Assembly: GCA_934446455.1 (NCBI GenBank)
Contig: CAKSEE010000029.1
Coordinates: forward strand, 1 to 36,058
Source: an uncultured Oscillospiraceae bacterium
GTDB taxonomy: Bacteria > Bacillota > Clostridia > Oscillospirales > Ruminococcaceae
DNA: 36,058 bases
Direction of reading: 5' to 3'
Shown here: positions 24,051-31,431 of the stretch, one piece after another
How positions within the stretch are numbered: the stretch's first letter is position 1
Layout of the letters: each line of letters starts with the position of its first letter
The notes under the pieces: model-generated
What the model saw: only the letters and a program-made list of their open reading frames with translations
What the model was told of the DNA's origin: nothing
The model's database searches: none
Translations under genes and position numbers: made by a program

Positions 24051-24095
24051 ACCGATGTTCCCCCAGAGTAATTATTCCGCTTTAAGCGGTCTGTT

Positions 24096-25145
24096 TCAGT
24101 CAAGCGTCTGTTGTCCGTTCTGCAGAATACCAAGGTGCTTGTATGCAAGAGAAGTAGCAATGCGCCCGCGCGGCGTTTTCGCCACGAAACCGAGCTGCAT
24201 GAGGTACGGCTCGCACACGTCCTCGAGCGTTACCGCCTCCTCGTTAAGCGCAGAAGCCAGCGTAGACAGCCCTACGGGACCGCCGTTGTAGCCCTTTATC
24301 ATCATCTCAAGGAAGCGCCTGTCCAGCGAATCCAGCCCAAGCTCGTCTATCTCGAGCCGCTGAAGCGCCATGTCCGCAGTTTTCTGCGTTATCCTGCCAT
24401 CGCCCAGAACCTCCGCGAAGTCCCTTACGCGCTTAAGCAGGCGGTTTGCAATACGCGGCGTTCCCCTTGAACGGCGGGCAAGCTCCATAGCGCCCCCGCG
24501 CTCGCACGGTATGCCGAGTATCATCGCGGAGCGCTGCACGATATCGCAAAGCTCCGCATGGCTGTAAAGCTCGAGCCTCTGCACTACGCCGAAGCGGTCG
24601 CGCAGCGGCGCGGAAAGCTGCCCCGAGCGCGTGGTCGCGCCTATAAGCGTGAATTTCGGCAGGTCTATGCGTATTGAGCGCGCCGCAGGGCCGTTGCCCA
24701 TAACGATGTCGAGAACATAGTCCTCCATCGCAGGGTAAAGCACCTCCTCCACCTGCCGCGACAGGCGGTGTATCTCATCGATAAACAGCACGTCGTTGGG
24801 CTGCAGGTTCGTGAGCAGCGCCGCAAGGTCGCCCGCCTTTTCAATCGCAGGACCCGAGGTCACGCGGATATTAACACCCATTTCATTCGCTATTATGCAG
24901 GAAAGCGTGGTCTTTCCAAGCCCGGGCGGGCCGTAGAGAAGCACATGGTCAAGGCATTCGCCGCGCTTTTTGGCGGCTTCTATGTAAACCGCCATGTTCT
25001 CCTTTACCTTTTCCTGCCCTATATATTCCTCAAGCAGCTTGGGGCGCAGGGTAAGCTCAACGTCGCTGTCGCTTTCATTATATGCGGGTTCCACGATTCT
25101 GTCACCGACGTTGAAATCAAGGTCGCCGTCATTCATTTCCAGCAT
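24096..25145 (-). CDS. ruvB: Holliday junction branch-migration helicase RuvB
   Basis: AAA+ motor that drives branch migration with RuvA. 349 residues from the ATG at 25145, which has GAGGGAGG 7 bases upstream; the longer open frame to 25211 would begin deep inside the upstream gene and lacks a site. Walker [10 protein letters not shown] (72-80), Walker [10 protein letters not shown] (120-128), sensor 1 region [10 protein letters not shown] (166-175), and the C-terminal winged-helix with RTPRGR-like VAKTPRGR (321-328). The start lies within the last 17 bases of the TPR gene, implying coupled translation. ruvC, ruvA and the TPR gene precede it. Confidence 0.97.
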   Translation of the reverse strand: MLEMNDGDLDFNVGDRIVEPAYNESDSDVELTLRPKLLEEYIGQEKVKENMAVYIEAAKKRGECLDHVLLYGPPGLGKTTLSCIIANEMGVNIRVTSGPAIEKAGDLAALLTNLQPNDVLFIDEIHRLSRQVEEVLYPAMEDYVLDIVMGNGPAARSIRIDLPKFTLIGATTRSGQLSAPLRDRFGVVQRLELYSHAELCDIVQRSAMILGIPCERGGAMELARRSRGTPRIANRLLKRVRDFAEVLGDGRITQKTADMALQRLEIDELGLDSLDRRFLEMMIKGYNGGPVGLSTLASALNEEAVTLEDVCEPYLMQLGFVAKTPRGRIATSLAYKHLGILQNGQQTLD

Positions 25146-26034
25146 TGTCCGTACCTCCCTCGCTGTCCTTTTCGGTATTTTCGTCCTCTGCTGAGGACGG
25201 CTCTGCGCCAAAGCACAGCGTCTGCGTTATCCGCTCGTTAAGCTCCTTTGCCTCCTTATAGCCGCAAAGAAGCGCCTTCCGGTAATATTCCTCCGCACCC
25301 TGCCTGTCGCCCAGTATCGCGCGCAGTTCCGCGAACTCCGCATAGACAAGCGGGTGATTTTCGTTTATCTTAAGCAGAGTTTCAAGCACCCGCTCAGCCT
25401 CGGCGTATTCCTCGCGCAGCATATGTATCCTTGCTATACTGTAGTAGCAGTAGCCGTTGTTCGGGTCGTAGCGTATCGCCTGCTCAAAGCAGTAGCACGC
25501 CTTGTCAAGCTGCCCGCGCACAAAGTACGCGCGCCCCAGCTGCGCCTGCACCTCGGGGTTCTCCGGGACAAGCTCCACAGCCCTGCGCATACACCACAGC
25601 TGCTTTTCGTCATCCTCGCGCGCCTCGTATACGTGCAGCAGCCACTGCACGCAGAAGAGCTGATTCTCGCGCATATCCGCACGGTTAAGCGCGGCGTTGA
25701 GGTACTCCTCCGCCCTTGCGGTGTTATCGCTGAAAAGCGCGAATATGCCCTTGTACGCCATGTGCGCGGTCTTATCGCGCATTATCTTGCCTATGCTGTG
25801 CTTGCCTAAAGCGCGCCGCGCCGCCGCTCTCCTTGTGAAATACGGCTGCATAAGGTACACCGCCTGCGTTGAGAAAACCGTTATAAGCGCGGTGGTTATC
25901 ACAAACAGCACAAGGTAAAGCTTCACGCGCTCCGCCCCCGCGGCAATGTCGGAATACATCATACCGAGCGCTACAGCAAGCCCGCCTATAAAGCCGAACA
26001 CGCTTACCAGCATTCTGGCGTTCTTCTCTTTCAT
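25129..26034 (-). CDS. Membrane-anchored TPR protein between ruvA and ruvB
   Basis: 301 residues. Two hydrophobic segments near the N-terminus (about 8-27 and 39-62) are followed by a basic stretch and at least four TPR-like helix pairs (about 120-260; for example the block around [20 protein letters not shown], then [20 protein letters not shown], then [19 protein letters not shown]), ending in a highly acidic tail rich in Glu/Asp/Ser (about 275-301). TPRs usually assemble protein complexes; its partner is unknown. The gene overlaps ruvB by 17 nt and follows ruvA by 36 bp, interrupting the ruvCAB order. Confidence 0.85.
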   Translation of the reverse strand: MKEKNARMLVSVFGFIGGLAVALGMMYSDIAAGAERVKLYLVLFVITTALITVFSTQAVYLMQPYFTRRAAARRALGKHSIGKIMRDKTAHMAYKGIFALFSDNTARAEEYLNAALNRADMRENQLFCVQWLLHVYEAREDDEKQLWCMRRAVELVPENPEVQAQLGRAYFVRGQLDKACYCFEQAIRYDPNNGYCYYSIARIHMLREEYAEAERVLETLLKINENHPLVYAEFAELRAILGDRQGAEEYYRKALLCGYKEAKELNERITQTLCFGAEPSSAEDENTEKDSEGGTDNAGNE

Positions 26035-26070
26035 TTGCAGCGCCTCCCCTGAAACGCGGCTTGCCGCGCG

Positions 26071-26661
26071 CTAATTTGCAAGATTCTTAAGCCCGAGCTT
26101 TATCAGCTCCTCAACGCTCATGGACGGGTCTGCGCCCGCAAGCGCCGCCTGTGCCTGCGCGGGTGCAAAGCCCAGCACCGCAAGCGCCGTGAGCGCCTCT
26201 CCGAGCGCGCTTTCCGCAGGAGCCGCAGGCGCTGCAAGCTCTGCAGAGGTGTAATGCTGCTCCTTGGTTACCTTATCCTTAAGCTCAAGCACTATTCTTG
26301 AAGCAATCTTCGCGCCTATTCCCGGCGAGCGGGTAAGGGTCTTGCTGTCCCCTGTTGAAATGCACAGCGCAAGCTTAGAGGGCGTGATGTCCGACAGAAT
26401 GGACAGCGCCGCCTTTGGACCCACGCCCGACACGGAAATGAGCTGCCTGAAGCAGGAAAGCTCCGCCGTATCCGCAAAGCCGAAAAGGTCAACCGCGTTT
26501 TCGGTTATGTGAAGATAGGTGTAGAGCCGCACCTCGCTGCCGCCGCGTATCTTTGCGAGCGTGTTTGCAGTCGTGCGGCAGGCATAGCCAACGCCCGCGC
26601 ACTCCACCACCGCAAGCCCCATTTCCGTATGTACAAGCTCTCCCCTTACGCTGTATATCAT
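26071..26661 (-). CDS. ruvA: Holliday junction DNA-binding protein RuvA
   Basis: Binds and flattens the four-way junction as a tetramer and recruits RuvB. 196 residues. OB-fold at the N-terminus (IYSVRGELVHTEMGLAVVEC), the two helix-hairpin-helix motifs in the middle (LISVSGVGPKAALSILS and LTRSPGIGAKIASRIVLELK, about 93-132), a flexible Ala-rich linker and the C-terminal RuvB-binding domain (about 150-196). In the second HhH the common Leu-Pro-Gly-Ile is Ser-Pro-Gly-Ile. AAGGAGAA precedes the ATG at 26661; 24 bp after ruvC. Confidence 0.97.
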   Translation of the reverse strand: MIYSVRGELVHTEMGLAVVECAGVGYACRTTANTLAKIRGGSEVRLYTYLHITENAVDLFGFADTAELSCFRQLISVSGVGPKAALSILSDITPSKLALCISTGDSKTLTRSPGIGAKIASRIVLELKDKVTKEQHYTSAELAAPAAPAESALGEALTALAVLGFAPAQAQAALAGADPSMSVEELIKLGLKNLAN

Positions 26662-26685
26662 GTATTGTTCTCCTTAATTCTAATT

Positions 26686-27186
26686 TTACCTGCCCTGCGC
26701 TATCTGCGACAGCCGCGAGCCGCCCGTATGTCCGTGGCATATTGCTATGGCAAGCGCGTCCGCGGTGTCGTCGGGCTTGGGTATCGCAGGCAAATGAAGT
26801 ATCGTGCGCGTCATCTCCTGCATCTGGCGCTTTTCCGCCCTGCCGTAGCCCGTGACAGCCACCTTTACCTGTAACGGCGTGTACTCGTACACGGGAATAC
26901 CGCGCAGCGCCACCGCAAGGCGTATAACGCCGCGCGCCTCGGCAACGGCAATGCCCGTGGTGATGTTCGTGTTGAAATAGAGCTTCTCAATGCTCACGCA
27001 GTCGGGGTGAAACATATCGAGAATGCTGTTCATATCCCGGAATATCTCCGCAAGCCGCCTGTCGAAAGGCGTTTTGCTGTCGGTAGTCACCGCGCCGTAT
27101 TTCACGGGGTGAAACGTCACGTTGTCGTAGTCGAGAACGCCCCAGCCGACTATCCCGTAACCCGGGTCGATACCGAGTATCCTCAT
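26686..27186 (-). CDS. ruvC: Crossover junction endodeoxyribonuclease RuvC
   Basis: Resolves Holliday junctions by paired nicks. 166 residues from the ATG at 27186, the start of MRILGIDPG, which carries the first catalytic Asp (Asp7). The second acidic residue is in SIEKLYF (Glu68) and the last in KPDDTADALAIAICH, giving the usual RNase-H-like DEDD set. A longer open frame to 27318 overlaps the radical SAM gene and is not the start. The ATG overlaps the preceding gene's stop as ATGA. It heads ruvC-ruvA-TPR-ruvB. Confidence 0.97.
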   Translation of the reverse strand: MRILGIDPGYGIVGWGVLDYDNVTFHPVKYGAVTTDSKTPFDRRLAEIFRDMNSILDMFHPDCVSIEKLYFNTNITTGIAVAEARGVIRLAVALRGIPVYEYTPLQVKVAVTGYGRAEKRQMQEMTRTILHLPAIPKPDDTADALAIAICHGHTGGSRLSQIAQGR

Positions 27187-27800
27187 GTGTAGCTTTCGTT
27201 GTCGGTGATGTACGCCCTCACGCGCAGCGGAATCTGAAGCTCCTCGGAAATCCGGCGGCAGCGTTCTATCTCCTGCTCGGAGATGATGTCCACAACCGTA
27301 AAGCCGACATAGCCGCAAAGGCTCTTCATTGCAATGGCGAAGTCTATCATCGCGTCGAACGCGCGCTCGCCGTAAGCGGGACGCGTGACCTCGTTGTAAC
27401 GCTTTGCGTCGGGCGCGTTAAGGCTTATGGAAACCGCGTCGATAACGCCCTTGAAGCGCGTTATGTCAAACTCGGGGTGAATAAGCTTTACAAGACCGTT
27501 CGTGTTGAGCCTTATCTTCATGTCGCTGTGGAGCTTGATGTACTCAGCGGTGCGCACCACCATGTCCGCGCGCTCGGTAGGCTCGCCGTAGCCGCAGAAT
27601 ACCGCGTCCGTTATCCCCGTCTTGTCGAACTTCTCGAACGCTTCGGTAATCTCGTCAAAATCGGGCTCGTGCTCAAGCCAGAGCGAATCGTTATCCTTTA
27701 TGCTGTCGGCGTTCCCGCGCAGGCAGAAAACGCACGCGCAGGGGCACTTGTTCGTGAGATTTATATACATCTTACCTTCAAATTTGTAAAATATAGTCAT
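27183..27800 (-). CDS. TatD-linked radical SAM protein
   Basis: 205 residues. A Cys-x3-Cys-x2-Cys iron-sulfur motif near the N-terminus (Cys 19, 23, 26) within LTNKCPCACVFCLRG identifies a radical SAM enzyme; GYGEPTER (about 69-76) is the usual GGE-like motif; RLNTNGL and VSISLNAPD are core barrel strands. The overall sequence fits the small family that is frequently encoded beside or fused to TatD DNases, but no tatD is in this window. Substrate unknown. The gene begins the long leftward operon, 36 bp after a perfect promoter. Its ribosome site GGAGG is followed by a stray ATG-TAA pair that overlaps the true ATG at 27800. Confidence 0.85.
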   Translation of the reverse strand: MTIFYKFEGKMYINLTNKCPCACVFCLRGNADSIKDNDSLWLEHEPDFDEITEAFEKFDKTGITDAVFCGYGEPTERADMVVRTAEYIKLHSDMKIRLNTNGLVKLIHPEFDITRFKGVIDAVSISLNAPDAKRYNEVTRPAYGERAFDAMIDFAIAMKSLCGYVGFTVVDIISEQEIERCRRISEELQIPLRVRAYITDNESYT

Positions 27801-27835
27801 TACATAGTCCTCCTCAGAAAATACTTAATCAGTTC

Positions 27836-27864
27836 ATTATACCACTGAACGCGCGTTTTGTCAA
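27836..27864 (-). promoter_or_regulatory. Consensus promoter of the 16-gene operon
   Basis: On the minus strand TTGACA (27864-27859), 17-bp spacer, TATAAT (27841-27836): the textbook sigma-A consensus in every base. The transcript should begin near 27829 and run leftward through the radical SAM gene and onward. Confidence 0.93.
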
Positions 27865-27879
27865 ATGTTTTTACGTCAT

Positions 27880-28060
27880 TTTCACGTTTTTGCAGAAAAT
27901 GTTCCGACGCGGGCTCAGATATATGACGCAAAAGAAAGCTCAGTCCACAAAAGGCAGATAATGTAATTCGCGCAAAATGGCTGATGCAGTTTACGCCGAA
28001 ATATTGTAATTTGCGCAATGGTCCTCACTTATCTCCACGCGGCGTTTATTTGGCAGATAA
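27880..28060. other. Intergenic region between operon promoter and LytTR promoter
   Basis: About 330 bp separate the divergent radical SAM and LytTR genes. Besides the two promoters and the imperfect repeats given separately I see no gene. One open frame through here (from 27984) is only an upstream extension of the LytTR gene and has no ribosome site. Confidence 0.6.
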
Positions 28061-28087
28061 ACTGTCCTTGCAATTTGTGCGGAAATG
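27963..28087 (+). repeat. Three imperfect GYAATTYGYGC repeats upstream of the LytTR gene
   Basis: Similar direct copies lie at 27963-27980 (GTAATTCGCGCAAAATGG), 28006-28021 (GTAATTTGCGCAATGG) and 28070-28087 (GCAATTTGTGCGGAAATG). The third overlaps the -35 box of the regulator gene. They could be binding sites for the LytTR protein encoded next door (autoregulation). Confidence 0.5.
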
Positions 28088-28096
28088 TGATAGAAT
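28068..28096 (+). promoter_or_regulatory. Promoter of the LytTR response regulator
   Basis: TTGCAA (28068-28073), 17-bp spacer, TAGAAT (28091-28096). The start at 28128 is about 25 nt downstream of the expected first base. Confidence 0.8.
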
Positions 28097-28127
28097 AAAA
28101 AAAACAAATTTTACGGAGGTCAGGCAT

Positions 28128-28835
28128 TTGCAGACTTACAGCATCGCCCTGTGCGACGACGATGAATCAGCGCGCAGGGAGCTTTCGGAGCTCTGTCGGG
28201 ATATTCTGGCGGAGCTTAACATAGAAAACAGCATAACGGCGTTTGATTCGGCGGAAAGGCTGCACGAGGCATTAAACGGCACCCGCTTCGACCTGCTGAT
28301 ACTGGACATACAGATGAAAGGCATGACGGGAATGGAGCTTGCGCGTGAGCTTCGCAGAAACAACGACCGCGTGAGTGTCATTTTCATTTCCGCGTGCGAC
28401 GAGTACCTGCGCGAGGGCTACGAAGTGCAGCCCGTGCATTTCCTGCTTAAGCCCGTGGACCGCGACGCCCTTGCAGGCGCGCTTCGCCTTGACTGGCGGC
28501 TGAATCATTCGCCCAGGGCGATATCGCTTTGTATAGGCGGCAGGAGCATAGGACTTGTCCTGTCGGACGTGGACTACATAGAAAGCCTGAATCACCGCAT
28601 TATCGTTCACACAGCAAGCGGCAGCGCGGAATACTACTCCTCCCTCTCAAAGCTTGAAAAGCAGCTTCCGTCCGGGAATTTCGCGCGGTGTCACAACAGC
28701 TTTCTTGTTAATCTCGACCGCGTGCGCGAGATACGCCGCACGGAGATAATGCTGAAGAACGGCGCTCTTCTTCCCGTGGGGCGCACATACTACAAAAGCT
28801 TTCAGAGCGCCTTTATTACATTTATCAACGGATAA
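28128..28835 (+). CDS. LytTR-family response regulator
   Basis: 235 residues from a TTG at 28128, placed 7 bases after the strong site ACGGAGGT; an open frame extending to 27984 would run across the promoter. Receiver domain (about 1-120): acidic pocket Asp10-12, phospho-acceptor Asp60 in LLILDIQM, Lys108 in LLKPVD. LytTR DNA-binding domain (about 135-235) with YIESLNHRIIVHT and FARCHNSFLVNLDRVREI, then the closing PVGRTYYKSF. Such regulators bind direct repeats upstream of target promoters. It is convergent with the GHKL kinase and shares a terminator with it; together they probably form one two-component system. Confidence 0.94.
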   Translation: MQTYSIALCDDDESARRELSELCRDILAELNIENSITAFDSAERLHEALNGTRFDLLILDIQMKGMTGMELARELRRNNDRVSVIFISACDEYLREGYEVQPVHFLLKPVDRDALAGALRLDWRLNHSPRAISLCIGGRSIGLVLSDVDYIESLNHRIIVHTASGSAEYYSSLSKLEKQLPSGNFARCHNSFLVNLDRVREIRRTEIMLKNGALLPVGRTYYKSFQSAFITFING

Positions 28836-28846
28836 ACCGCACGCAT

Positions 28847-28892
28847 AAAACAGCCTGCCGGCAGGAATCAAACCCTGTCGGCAGGCTGTTTT
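28847..28892. terminator. Bidirectional terminator between regulator and kinase genes
   Basis: 14-bp inverted repeat AAAACAGCCTGCCG / CGGCAGGCTGTTTT with an imperfect inner extension, flanked by A- and T-tracts. It starts 11 bp after the regulator stop and touches the kinase stop at 28892. Confidence 0.93.
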
Positions 28893-30526
28893 TATTTATT
28901 TTCGGGAAGTTTGAGCGCGGTCTGCACCGTAAAAACTCCGTCGGCTGCGGATATGTCCAGAATACTTCCGTAGCGCTCCGCAGTTTCGGACATGAGCCGA
29001 ACGCCAAGCCCATGCTGCCCGTCCGCCTTTGTGGAAACGAGCCTGCCATTTTTGTCCCGCAGGAGCTCGTGAGAAAATGAGTTCTCGCACTTCACCGCAA
29101 GGAATCCGTTCCTCTCCTCCGCGCGGAAACGCACAAAACGCTTACCCTGCGAGGATTCGGCAGACTCAAGCGCGTTATCCAGCATATTCATCAGCAGCCT
29201 GCACAGGTCTGCCTCGGGTATACCGGGCTCGGCAGCGCGCACCTGCGCTTCAAAATCCACGCCCGCCTTTGCCGCCCTCGAAGCGGCGTCCTGCAAAATA
29301 ACGTTTATTGTAAAATTCTCGGTGAACTGTGTTCTGCTGAGCGCGGCGTTATGCTGCTTCAGCTCATTTATCATCTTTCCGAGCGCCTCGCTGTCGCCGC
29401 TCTGCCAGAGCGACCAGAGCGCAGTTACGTTGTGGCTGAACTCGTGGCGCGCCTCGGCGTCCGCACGGAGCTTTTGCTCCATTGCATGGTAGCCCTCCAT
29501 AATAAGCTCATTTTTCAGCGCGAGCGCCTGCCGCTGCGTTTTTTCCTCCGAAAACTCGGAAATGGTTTCGTATGCGCCCGCGGCGGTGCATATAAGCATT
29601 AAAACGAACGTGAGGTAGTACAATATTCCGCTGAAATATCCGACGCCGAACAACCCCTCTACCTGCGAATCAACAAAGCCCGACATTCTCCCGACCGTAA
29701 ACGCGGAAATGAGGTACCACACACAAAGCGCCGCCGCGCTTATCCCGGTAAGAAGGAAAAACGGCTTCAGAAAGGCTTTTCGGCGATTAAGCGCAATGTA
29801 GAGCGCGATTAAAAGCAGCGTTGCCATCTCAAGCCCGTCCCAGCACAGAATCCTTACAACATAATCGGGCAGGAAGTCATGACCCATACCAACGCTTATC
29901 CAATGCACCGATGTAAGCGCAGCCGCGCAAAACAGCGCAATTAACCCGAATTCAGCCCTGCCGCGAACCATGGATAATACGAACAGCCATGCGGCAAGCA
30001 CCGCCGCGAGCGCCGAAGCGCCCGTCAGAAGCGAGTAGTGGTTAGCATAAGCGAGCAGCGCCTTCTCGTCAAGTCCGACAGTCGCAAACCTTGCATAGGG
30101 CGGGAACATTATATTCTGCGGGTCAAGTATCCGGCAGGTAACGGAAAGCGTACCGCTCCAGTCCTCGGGCAGCGGTATTGAAACCGCAGGCATTATCCAG
30201 CTGTCCTGCGGCGGCACGAATGAAGCGTCAAGGTACCTCTCTCCGTCAAGTTCTACAGTAGCCTCCATGCCCGAAAGCTCCAGAAACAGCTCGCCCGTAT
30301 GTCCCTGAGCGATATTGCCCGTGAACCTGTACAGCTCGCACTCGCTCGGAAAGTCCGCGTCTTCTCCAAGGGGATAGTCCTCAGCCGTTCCGTCGGGAGC
30401 TATTTTCTCGGCAGAAGTCCACGTAACGAACTTTATTGTACTGTCCGCTTTAGCAAAGCAGCCAAGAAACCAGAGCAGCGCCCCGCCGACAAGCGCAAGC
30501 GCAAAAAAACAAGCAATCCGCTTCAT
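28892..30526 (-). CDS. GHKL-type sensor histidine kinase with extracellular sensor domain
   Basis: 544 residues from the ATG at 30526 (GGGGGAG upstream); a frame extending to a GTG at 30607 is rejected since the promoter lies inside it. Order: N-terminal membrane segment (about 5-24), extracellular beta-rich domain (about 28-160), five membrane helices (about 166-318; 7TM-DISM-like layout), a coiled coil (about 320-355), a phosphorylation region with His361 in EARHEFSHN (the family often has RHD), and a GHKL ATPase domain with N-box LLMNMLDNALESAES and G-box QHGLGVRLM. The signal is not known; the Trp/Pro-rich exterior resembles carbohydrate-binding folds, as in DISM domains. Partner is most likely the convergent LytTR regulator. 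Confidence 0.9.
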   Translation of the reverse strand: MKRIACFFALALVGGALLWFLGCFAKADSTIKFVTWTSAEKIAPDGTAEDYPLGEDADFPSECELYRFTGNIAQGHTGELFLELSGMEATVELDGERYLDASFVPPQDSWIMPAVSIPLPEDWSGTLSVTCRILDPQNIMFPPYARFATVGLDEKALLAYANHYSLLTGASALAAVLAAWLFVLSMVRGRAEFGLIALFCAAALTSVHWISVGMGHDFLPDYVVRILCWDGLEMATLLLIALYIALNRRKAFLKPFFLLTGISAAALCVWYLISAFTVGRMSGFVDSQVEGLFGVGYFSGILYYLTFVLMLICTAAGAYETISEFSEEKTQRQALALKNELIMEGYHAMEQKLRADAEARHEFSHNVTALWSLWQSGDSEALGKMINELKQHNAALSRTQFTENFTINVILQDAASRAAKAGVDFEAQVRAAEPGIPEADLCRLLMNMLDNALESAESSQGKRFVRFRAEERNGFLAVKCENSFSHELLRDKNGRLVSTKADGQHGLGVRLMSETAERYGSILDISAADGVFTVQTALKLPENK

Positions 30527-30565
30527 CTGCCGATCTCCCCCAATCAAGATATACCGCTTAATTTT

Positions 30566-30594
30566 ATTATACAATACCAAGCTCCGTCTTTCAA
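30566..30594 (-). promoter_or_regulatory. Promoter of the histidine kinase
   Basis: On the minus strand TTGAAA (30594-30589), 17-bp spacer, TATAAT (30571-30566). It lies inside the longest open frame and so fixes the kinase start at 30526. Confidence 0.86.
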
Positions 30595-30872
30595 GCGCCA
30601 TTCTCACAAACAGCGTAAATCGCCGTAATAACGTCGCAAATTACACATCGCAGCAGCAAACGCTCCCAGACTTGCACCACGCGAAATATAATCAGGGTGT
30701 CGCAAAAAATAAAGCGCCCTGCCAGCCACAGAAGGCTTAACAGCGCGCTTTGCTTCGTGGTGACGCTGACCGCTGCGCAGACGAACTATTTTACGTTCCC
30801 GGTGCGTTTGGAGTGGTCGTTTTTCTGTGATTTTGCCGCTCGCAGCCGGATATCAGCCAATATAATTACTAA
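30595..30872. other. Intergenic stretch without a supported gene
   Basis: Between the kinase promoter and the terminator of the 56-residue gene. An open frame on the plus strand (GTG 30697 to 30903, 68 codons) has no ribosome site and runs through the terminator, so I do not call it. Apart from the TGTAATTTGCG motif I see nothing I can name. Base composition is still that of the GC-rich core. Confidence 0.5.
30635..30645 (-). promoter_or_regulatory. TGTAATTTGCG motif upstream of the kinase promoter
   Basis: An exact match, in the direction of the kinase gene, to TGTAATTTGCG at 28005-28015 ahead of the regulator gene. It lies about 40 bp upstream of the kinase -35, and the regulator copy about 50 bp upstream of its -35. 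A shared operator is likely but unproven. Confidence 0.5.
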
Positions 30873-30900
30873 CCCCGACAGCTCGTTTGAACTGCCGGGG
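30873..30900 (-). terminator. Terminator of the 56-residue gene
   Basis: CCCCGGCAG / CTGTCGGGG, 9-bp stem with one G-T pair, 10-base loop, 15 bp after the stop at 30916. T-tract weak. Confidence 0.65.
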
Positions 30901-30915
30901 TAAAACTTTGTTCAA

Positions 30916-31086
30916 TTATTTTTCGTTGTGCTTGTCGGTTTGAGAATTGGCTTGTTCAGCTTTCCACTTCTCAAACTCCGCCTGACCCTCTGCGCTCTCG
31001 TAGGCTTTCTGGATTTCTGGAAGCAGCATTCGAGCAAGCGCATTGACTACATCATCAGGAAACTTATCCCCGAACTGATTTTTCAT
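30916..31086 (-). CDS. Small acidic hypothetical protein (56 residues)
   Basis: ATG at 31086 to TAA at 30916-30918, 56 residues, beginning MKNQFGDKFPDDVVNALARM and ending in a charged, helix-prone tail rich in Glu, Lys and Gln. No membrane segment or Cys pair. Support for reality: AAAGGAT about 10 bases upstream of the ATG, a well-formed promoter at 31258-31286 and a terminator right after. The family is not recognised. It sits exactly at the junction between GC-rich core and AT-rich island. The leader of about 165 nt folds into a long hairpin next to the ribosome site, so translation may be controlled. Confidence 0.7.
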   Translation of the reverse strand: MKNQFGDKFPDDVVNALARMLLPEIQKAYESAEGQAEFEKWKAEQANSQTDKHNEK

Positions 31087-31102
31087 CCGCAGTTTATCCT
31101 TT

Positions 31103-31183
31103 CGTAAGATTTCCGAATACAGCGCGCAGCCCGCACATGGCTACCGTCAAGGCTGTGCGGACTGCATCATCGGATCTCTTACA
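31103..31183 (-). promoter_or_regulatory. Structured leader RNA before the 56-residue gene
   Basis: On the minus strand an inner 12-bp stem pairs 31165-31154 with 31137-31126 (GCAGTCCGCACA / TGTGCGGGCTGC, one G-T pair), and an outer imperfect stem pairs the segment at 31183-31170 with 31116-31103 (11 of 14 positions). The base of the outer stem is next to the AAAGGAT ribosome site. No known riboswitch core recognised. Confidence 0.5.
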
Positions 31184-31257
31184 AGCGTCTGCGGAACGCC
31201 TGCGTGAATTAGTCATTGATGTCAGGTACGAATGATTGTCATATTCAGATTATGTAT

Positions 31258-31286
31258 ATTATACCATGTTTTCAGAAGTTTGTCTA
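31258..31286 (-). promoter_or_regulatory. Promoter of the 56-residue gene
   Basis: On the minus strand TAGACA (31286-31281), 17-bp spacer ending in TGG, TATAAT (31263-31258). Confidence 0.75.
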
Positions 31287-31396
31287 TTGGCATTGCTTCT
31301 AATATTTCAGCCAACTAATTGCATATTTTTCACAAAAATATTTGTCTCGGTTTGTAGAATATTATTTATGAGCTCTACATATCCACTAAATTCCGC

Positions 31397-31424
31397 AAAA
31401 AAGCAGAACCAATAGGCTCTGCTT
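31397..31424 (-). terminator. Terminator of the restriction-modification operon
   Basis: On the minus strand AAGCAGAGCC / GGTTCTGCTT around a 4-base loop, followed by TTTT; 8 bp beyond the restriction gene stop at 31432. The remaining sequence between it and 31263 is AT-rich and holds no gene that I can see. Confidence 0.88.
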
Positions 31425-31431
31425 GTATTAT

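Noticed and set aside
24066..24092. Palindrome CCGCTTTAAGCGG between ruvB and glmM as a terminator
   Set aside because: The stem has no loop or T-tract in either direction, and gene spacing suggests read-through.
27984..28127. N-terminal extension of the LytTR regulator
   Set aside because: The segment crosses the promoter at 28068-28096 and is not receiver-like; TTG 28128 has ACGGAGGT at ideal spacing.
30697..30903. 68-codon frame on the plus strand (GTG start)
   Set aside because: No ribosome site, no recognisable family and it ends inside a terminator. It could be a decayed fragment, but evidence is insufficient.
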